Source of the DNA: an uncultured Clostridia bacterium
GTDB taxonomy: Bacteria; Bacillota; Clostridia; Oscillospirales; Ruminococcaceae
NCBI GenBank assembly: GCA_947629905.1
Contig: CANRFM010000007.1
Span: 23,922-87,921, forward strand
DNA: 64,000 bases
Direction: 5' to 3'
Shown here: positions 60,154 through 64,000 of the stretch, piece after piece
Numbering within the stretch: position 1 is the first letter of the stretch
How the letters are laid out: every line of letters starts with the position of its first letter
Notes under the pieces: generated by a model
What the model was told of the DNA's origin: nothing
Seen by the model: only the letters and a program-made list of their open reading frames with translations
Databases searched by the model: none
Program-made: the position numbers and the translations under genes

Positions 60154-60816
60154 TCAGCACTCCGGGATACAGACAATTGTGAAATAGCCGCAGTCTGCCG
60201 GGCATTCCTCAGAAAGCGGGAAAAGACGTTCGCCGTCCATGCCGCAGTTTTCGACTGCGTAGGCTTTTCCGGCAAGTCCTGCATCGGAGAGCAGCGACTT
60301 TATTTCCGCAAGATGCCTGCCGCATTTGAGGATGACTTTACTGCCGGGCAGGGAAAGCTGTTCCGGGAGGGTTTCGCTGTAGGTGAGGATGTGCAGGCTC
60401 TGCGTGCCGCTGACGAGGGGGAGACCAGCTTTGGCGGCGGCTGCACAGAAACTGGGCACACCGGCGGCGCATTCCACGGGAAAGCCCTGCTGCCGGACAA
60501 GGGCGGCTACGGGCGGAAAAGAGGCATACAGGGAAATATCGCCTAAACAGAGAAAGGCTGCGTCCGCTTGCTGTAGGACTTCACAAAGCTTGTCCGCTGC
60601 TGCCTGATGTGCTGCGGACAGATCACCGGTGTGCATGGGAAAATGCAGGGGGAGAAGTTGCTTGTGGTCAAGTAAGCCTGCTTTACGTGCAATGGCGAAG
60701 GCTGTCCCGTTTTCGGGGGCGGTAAGGACTGGGCAGCGTTGGATCTGCTCGACAGCTTGCAGGGTGAGCAGTTTCGGGTCGCCGGGTCCCATGCTGACCC
60801 CGTACAGCGTACCCAT
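60154..60816 (-). CDS. cbiL: Cobalt-precorrin-2 C20-methyltransferase
   Basis: 220-aa tetrapyrrole methylase, first methylase after cobalt insertion. TLYGVSMGPGDPKLLTLQAV at the start, LCLGDISLYASFPPV, GVPSFCAAAAKAGLPL and VILKCGRHL. Its start base coincides with the last base of the kptA stop codon, so translation is likely coupled to kptA. No cobaltochelatase or sirohydrochlorin gene is nearby. Confidence 0.94.
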   Translation of the reverse strand: MGTLYGVSMGPGDPKLLTLQAVEQIQRCPVLTAPENGTAFAIARKAGLLDHKQLLPLHFPMHTGDLSAAHQAAADKLCEVLQQADAAFLCLGDISLYASFPPVAALVRQQGFPVECAAGVPSFCAAAAKAGLPLVSGTQSLHILTYSETLPEQLSLPGSKVILKCGRHLAEIKSLLSDAGLAGKAYAVENCGMDGERLFPLSEECPADCGYFTIVCIPEC

Positions 60817-61358
60817 CAGACATCCTCCAGAAATGCCGGCGGAACGGCTTTGGTGAGCCAGACACCGTTGACGGAGAGGAAAAAGGCGTACCCTTGCCGG
60901 TGCATTTCTCCGGCTGCGACACGGAAAATATGGGGCTTTCCGTGGCGTGTGCCGACTTTTCGGGCGGTTTCGATATCCTGAGAAAGATGGACATAGAGGC
61001 GGCTGAGGGGGAGCAGTCCTTCCTGCCGGATAGAGGGTACGCTCTTTTCAGCAGTGCCGTGGAAAAGAATTTCCGGCGGTGTGCTTGCCTGCAATTCTAC
61101 ATCGACCGGAACGGAATGCCCCTGATTTGCCCGGATGCGGCTCTTGTCGGCATTAAAACTGTAGCGCTGCTTGCTGTCGGTGCGGACAATTTCTTCTAAG
61201 ATTGCCATATTTATGGTATGTTTCCCGGTGTGGTTGATGCCCTCGATCAGTGCCTGCGTATCTGCCCAGCCGTGTTCGTCGAGCTGAATGCCGATGGTTT
61301 CGGGCTTGTGGCGGAGGATCAGGGCGATGAAAATGCTCAGTTGTTTCAGATGCTCCAT
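60816..61358 (-). CDS. kptA: RNA 2'-phosphotransferase (Tpt1/KptA family)
   Basis: 180 aa. Family enzymes transfer an internal RNA 2'-phosphate to NAD+, giving ADP-ribose 1'',2''-cyclic phosphate; in eukaryotes they finish tRNA splicing, whereas the bacterial substrate is unclear. Seen: winged-helix half with FIALILRHKPETIGIQLDEHGW and INMAILEEIVRTDSKQRYSF, NAD-site half with SVPVDVELQ, ILFHGTAEKSVPSI, LYVHLSQDIETARKVGTRHG. ATG 61358 follows AGAGGTGA; GTG 61367 is a weaker choice. First gene of the minus-strand run, directly behind a promoter and abutting cbiL without a gap. Why it leads the cobalamin genes is unknown. Confidence 0.9.
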   Translation of the reverse strand: MEHLKQLSIFIALILRHKPETIGIQLDEHGWADTQALIEGINHTGKHTINMAILEEIVRTDSKQRYSFNADKSRIRANQGHSVPVDVELQASTPPEILFHGTAEKSVPSIRQEGLLPLSRLYVHLSQDIETARKVGTRHGKPHIFRVAAGEMHRQGYAFFLSVNGVWLTKAVPPAFLEDV

Positions 61359-61376
61359 TTTTTTCACCTCTTATAT

Positions 61377-61406
61377 AGTATAGCACATCGGGACGGGTTT
61401 CGTCAA
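61377..61406 (-). promoter_or_regulatory. Promoter of the kptA-cobalamin operon
   Basis: On the minus strand, TTGACG (61401-61406), 18-bp spacer, TATACT (61377-61382). The predicted start is within about 15 bases of the ATG of kptA, so there is no room for a cobalamin riboswitch (about 200 nt) in this leader. No other gap in the 15-kb run exceeds 15 bp. Confidence 0.8.
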
Positions 61407-61421
61407 CCAAAAATACAGTTC

Positions 61422-61437
61422 TGAAAAAATTTTTTCA
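61422..61437. repeat. 16-bp A/T-rich palindrome between divergent promoters
   Basis: TGAAAAAATTTTTTCA is perfectly self-complementary and lies midway between the kptA (-) and tRNA-Trp (+) promoters. A6T6 tracts bend DNA; an operator or architectural site is possible. Confidence 0.5.
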
Positions 61438-61455
61438 AAAAAATTGAAAAAACCC

Positions 61456-61484
61456 TTGACAAATGCCAAGGAGTATGTTATAAT
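61456..61484 (+). promoter_or_regulatory. Promoter of tRNA-Trp
   Basis: Perfect TTGACA (61456-61461), 17-bp spacer, perfect TATAAT (61479-61484), start point expected about 10 bases before the mature 5' end. Confidence 0.93.
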
Positions 61485-61499
61485 AATAAAGTCGTCAAT

Positions 61500-61575
61500 A
61501 GGGGTATAGCTCAGTTGGTAGAGCGACGGTCTCCAAAACCGTGTGTCGAGGGTTCAAGTCCTTCTGCCCCTGCCA
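61500..61575 (+). tRNA. tRNA-Trp (anticodon CCA)
   Basis: Complete cloverleaf: acceptor 61500-61506 pairs with 61565-61571 (one G-U), D-arm AGCTCAGTTGGTAGAGC, anticodon stem ACGGT/ACCGT with loop CTCCAAA and anticodon CCA at 61533-61535, T-loop GTTCAAGTC, discriminator G61572 and encoded CCA 61573-61575. It reads UGG, the specifier of the T-box in front of trpE. Its 3' end is the likely attachment site of the element beginning downstream. Confidence 0.97.
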
Positions 61576-61583
61576 TATTTGAT

Positions 61584-61625
61584 AAGGAGAAAATGCCGAT
61601 ATTTTGGTATTTTCTCCTTTTTTAT
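61584..61625 (+). terminator. Terminator after tRNA-Trp
   Basis: A 14-bp stem with one G-U (61584-61597 with 61606-61619), 8-nt loop and a T-run TTTTTTATTTT. It separates the tRNA gene from the convergent integrase and may belong to the element side of the junction. Confidence 0.9.
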
Positions 61626-61661
61626 TTTCTGACAAAATCAGCTTTGTCCTTTGTTTGTCCT

Positions 61662-62861
61662 TTATTTTGGAATGTTGTCTTGCTTGCCCAAGATACAGTT
61701 TGCAACGCTGTCCATTGCCCTTGCCTGTGCTTCCTGAAAAGAATGGGCGTAAATGTTCAAAGTCGTTGTTGCACTGCTATGCCCTAAACAGCCTTGCACT
61801 GTCTTTACGTCAACACCGTTGTTGATAAGAATAGAAGCATTGAAATGCCGGAAACTGTGAATGTTCACAAAACGCATACCTGTCCTCTCGCAGAAACGCT
61901 CGAAGTATTTATATGGTTGACGCATTCCCATAGGTGAACCGTCCGTTTTCGTGAACAGTCTGTCACACTCTATCCATTTCGTACCGAGCTTTGCTTTGTA
62001 GTCGTTCTGCCAGTCCTGAAACGCTCTCAGCTTCCGCATCACTTCCGGCGGCAGTTTGATGAAACGGATACTGCTCTCCGTTTTCGGAGTGTCTGTATAT
62101 ATGCCTTTTTCTTTGGTGTATTCAGACGTTCTGACAACGCTGAGAAGATGATTCTCCCAATCAATGTCTTTCCATTCCAGACCGAGCAATTCACCACGGC
62201 GAAGTCCTGTAAAGGCTGCCAAAGTAAAGAAAATCGTGTATTTGTAGTTGGCTTCGCTCTCTTTCTCAAACAATTCAAGCATCTGCTGAACCTCGTCCAG
62301 TGAATAAACCTCACGCTCTTTTGCTTTTTTGGACGGCAAAACAACATTCTTGCAGGGATTGCCGGACAGGACTTGCATTTTTACAGCATAGTCAAATATT
62401 GAGGAAATGAAAGATATGTAGTTTCTGACCGTTTTCGGAGCATACGGTGGAAGTTCTTTTCCCTTGCTGTCATAACGCTTCTCACCCGCAAGGTCAACAA
62501 TGAAAGTCTGTATCGTGCGTGTGGTTATCTTGTCCATACGGAGATGACCGAGAGCCTTGTAGACTTTCTTTTCGCAGTTATGATAACAGCGTACAGTCTG
62601 GATCTTGAGCTTTGTTTCCGCATACTGCCTGAACCATTCCTCAGCAAATTCCTGAAACTTGATTGCTTTGCTCTGAAAACCATTTTTGCAGGCTTCCTCA
62701 AACAATACAGCCTGACGGTTCAGCTCCTTCTCGATTTGCTTAGGTGTCATTCCTTTTTCGGGAGTCCATGTCTTATTCTTAATGACCTGATTTCCCGATA
62801 TATCGTAGCCACAGGAAACTCTGATCTGATAGGAGTTTCCTCTTTTTCTTATTGTAGCCAT
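61662..62861 (-). CDS. int: Tyrosine integrase of an integrative element
   Basis: 399-aa phage/ICE-type integrase. N-terminal arm-binding region 1-60 (basic, RKRGNSYQIRVSCGYD), core-binding domain about 65-170, catalytic domain with R in GLRRGELLGLEW, K in PKTESSIRFIKLP, HxxR in HSFRHFNAS and H...Y in LGHSSATTTLNIYAHSF. Unlike the 331-aa Xer-type enzyme at 8141 it has an extra arm domain. It ends 86 bp from tRNA-Trp and faces it, the classic arrangement for tRNA-site integration. Base composition and codon use are more A/T-rich than the chromosome to the left, consistent with transfer. Confidence 0.93.
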   Translation of the reverse strand: MATIRKRGNSYQIRVSCGYDISGNQVIKNKTWTPEKGMTPKQIEKELNRQAVLFEEACKNGFQSKAIKFQEFAEEWFRQYAETKLKIQTVRCYHNCEKKVYKALGHLRMDKITTRTIQTFIVDLAGEKRYDSKGKELPPYAPKTVRNYISFISSIFDYAVKMQVLSGNPCKNVVLPSKKAKEREVYSLDEVQQMLELFEKESEANYKYTIFFTLAAFTGLRRGELLGLEWKDIDWENHLLSVVRTSEYTKEKGIYTDTPKTESSIRFIKLPPEVMRKLRAFQDWQNDYKAKLGTKWIECDRLFTKTDGSPMGMRQPYKYFERFCERTGMRFVNIHSFRHFNASILINNGVDVKTVQGCLGHSSATTTLNIYAHSFQEAQARAMDSVANCILGKQDNIPK

Positions 62862-62895
62862 AAATCGTTCCCTTTCTTTACGATATAGATTTTAT

Positions 62896-62962
62896 GGCAT
62901 ACTCCTGTAACTATAATCTTAGCACATATTTCCATATATGTCAAGTGTTTCAGGAGTATGCC
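62896..62962. repeat. 12-bp inverted repeat flanking the integrase promoter
   Basis: GGCATACTCCTG (62896-62907) is the exact reverse complement of CAGGAGTATGCC (62951-62962). The 43 bp between the arms contain the integrase promoter. Probable operator, or integrase/excisionase arm sites. Confidence 0.75.
62916..62944 (-). promoter_or_regulatory. Promoter of the integrase
   Basis: On the minus strand, TTGACA (62939-62944), 17-bp spacer, TAAGAT (62916-62921). Leader of about 45-50 nt, with the left arm of the 12-bp repeat just downstream of the start point. Confidence 0.8.
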
Positions 62963-62977
62963 GCATCTTTTTGTCTT

Positions 62978-64000
62978 TTATTCTAATTCTGAACTTCTTG
63001 TTTTGGTGAATTTATACCGGGCAAAATCGTCTGAAAGTCCACAGGCGGATATAAATGTTCTTGCCTTTTGCAATTCACGGGAGAGTTGTTCTTCACGCTT
63101 GATTCGCTGACTGTCAGAATTTATCTTGTTACGGGTGAAGTGCCGTTTTTCGTCCTTTTTCTTCTTGTATTCCGCAAGTTCAGCCGAAACCGCATCAAGT
63201 TGTTTTCTGAGTGTATCACATTCCTGAACAGCTTCATCACGTTCTTTGCGGAGTTTTTTGGTCTGTTTCAATGAAGTGACCTCTCTTTTTGCAAGAGTTG
63301 TCACGTTTTCCCAGTCATCTTGCGAAACCGTGACTTTTCCACTGAAAACAGTCTTTCCTGTTTCGATACTGTCAATCTCGGTAAGTTTGGCAGTTTTCTG
63401 TTCAGCAGCCTTGATTGCTGCTTTCTTCTCAGATAATTCTGCATCAGCCTGTATATTTTGTTCTGCTAATTCATCAGCTTTTCGCCGTTGTTCCTTGTAT
63501 TCAGCGACTTCCAATGTTCCTCTGGATTTTTCAGGTGTAAGCGGTTCAATACCGTGTTCACAGCAAATCTGATTCAGCACTTCCACTTCGGCAGAACGCC
63601 AACGGGCAATTGCCTGTTTTCCCTCACCGAAACCCATTTCTTTCAAGGCTTGAGCAATGCCGTTTTGCGTGTCCTGTCCACGCTTGTAATGCCCAATGGG
63701 AATGTAATCAATGTGTAAATGCGGAGTAGCCTCGTCCATATGCAGAACCGCATTGAAAACATAGAAGTTCGGGTTGCGTTTCTGGAATCCGTTCATATAC
63801 TCTTTCAGACATTCTGCAACAAGCTGAAAATCTTCCGTGCCATAGCCTGAATCTTCCATTTTTCCAATCTGCACAACATCTTCATAAAAACTTTTTCTTT
63901 TGTCGGCAGCAGTACGGACATTGTTGCACGGTTTCACACCGAAAAGATGTTCATAATAACTGCCGTGAATTTTTCGGTCATTGCGTTTTTGTTTTGCATT
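62978..64000 (-). CDS. Mob/Pre-type relaxase, N-terminus outside the window
   Basis: Reading frame open to the window edge, at least 340 aa; residues upstream of the first internal start continue in frame (RNDRKIHGSYYEHLFGVKP), so the gene is cut by the window. The relaxase metal motif HMDEATPHLHIDYIP is typical of plasmid mobilisation/recombination (MobV/Pre-like) proteins that nick at oriT. After it comes a long coiled-coil tail (about 170-310, Lys/Glu rich), then SRELQKARTFISACGLSDDFARYKF. It reads toward the integrase, and with it marks a mobilisable element. oriT should lie upstream of the gene, outside the window. Confidence 0.88.
   Translation of the reverse strand, partial: NAKQKRNDRKIHGSYYEHLFGVKPCNNVRTAADKRKSFYEDVVQIGKMEDSGYGTEDFQLVAECLKEYMNGFQKRNPNFYVFNAVLHMDEATPHLHIDYIPIGHYKRGQDTQNGIAQALKEMGFGEGKQAIARWRSAEVEVLNQICCEHGIEPLTPEKSRGTLEVAEYKEQRRKADELAEQNIQADAELSEKKAAIKAAEQKTAKLTEIDSIETGKTVFSGKVTVSQDDWENVTTLAKREVTSLKQTKKLRKERDEAVQECDTLRKQLDAVSAELAEYKKKKDEKRHFTRNKINSDSQRIKREEQLSRELQKARTFISACGLSDDFARYKFTKTRSSELE

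Noticed and set aside
59154..60182. Long open frame on the plus strand over cbiD, and similar long frames opposite other cob, trp and dcw genes
   Set aside because: They mirror codon bias of the real genes, have cysteine/histidine/arginine-rich composition and no recognisable domains or ribosome sites.

Overview
The window looks like chromosome of a low-GC-phylum anaerobe close to Ruminococcus (Clostridia, Oscillospiraceae). The evidence is a secreted GH44 glycanase with a type I dockerin, a Firmicutes-style division/cell-wall (dcw) cluster with an SpoVD-type PBP and a DivIVA-like protein, a Trp-specific T-box leader, an anaerobic (CbiD/CbiG-type) cobalamin pathway, and near-consensus TTGACA-17-TATAAT promoters. 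The species assignment is inference. No CRISPR array, IS element, rRNA operon or origin was recognised.

Layout. (1) 1-5484: alanine racemase (alr) and a two-gene module related to 2-hydroxyacyl-CoA dehydratase activators. (2) 5.5-13.9 kb: SecDF fusion, a XerC/D-type tyrosine recombinase, a 1001-aa ABC ATPase-permease with a very large extracytoplasmic domain, and on the minus strand a GT-C-type membrane protein. (3) 14.1-28.5 kb: dcw cluster mraZ-rsmH-ftsL-PBP-murE-murF-[MraY-like]-ftsW-murG-murA-ftsQ, then ftsZ from its own promoter. The gene in the mraY position resembles MraY but has lost the hallmark aspartates and histidines. True mraY, murD and murC are absent from the window. (4) 28.6-36.8 kb: a DivIVA-like protein, an orphan fumarase beta-type subunit, a SigH-like sigma factor, two small cysteine-motif proteins, trmK, a NIF3-family gene, rqcH, a 3-methyladenine glycosylase and a DAHP synthase. 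(5) 36.9-39.1 kb: GH44-dockerin glycanase. (6) 39.2-46.0 kb: Trp T-box and trpE-trpGD-trpC-trpF-trpB-trpA. (7) 61.4-46.0 kb, minus strand: one tightly overlapping run of 18 genes, a KptA/Tpt1 RNA 2'-phosphotransferase followed by 17 cobalamin genes (cbiL-D-F-G-H-J-ET-A, cobT-U-S, a second CobU-like gene, cobC, cbiB, cobD, cbiP, cbiC). It has a short untranslated leader and no recognisable B12 riboswitch. (8) 61.5-64 kb: tRNA-Trp with an integrase and a Mob/Pre relaxase immediately downstream, which is the edge of an integrative mobilisable or conjugative element that continues past the window.

How it fits together: alr, murE, murF, murG, murA, ftsW and the PBP make and polymerise peptidoglycan precursors around the FtsZ ring. 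The DAHP synthase feeds chorismate to the trp operon, which the T-box switches on when tRNA-Trp is uncharged. The gene for that same tRNA species is the apparent attachment site of the mobile element. The cob operon makes the adenosylcobalamin lower half and corrin ring, but lacks a cobaltochelatase and the early tetrapyrrole genes, which must lie elsewhere if the pathway is complete.

The most interesting items are the MraY-like apparent pseudoenzyme in the dcw cluster, the tRNA-repair-family gene kptA heading the cobalamin operon, the promoter-flanking 12-bp inverted repeat in the mobile element, and several candidate RNA switches (ftsL-PBP hairpin, murA ribosome-site hairpins, the leader upstream of the zinc-ribbon gene). 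All homology statements come from reading motifs by eye; no database search was run.
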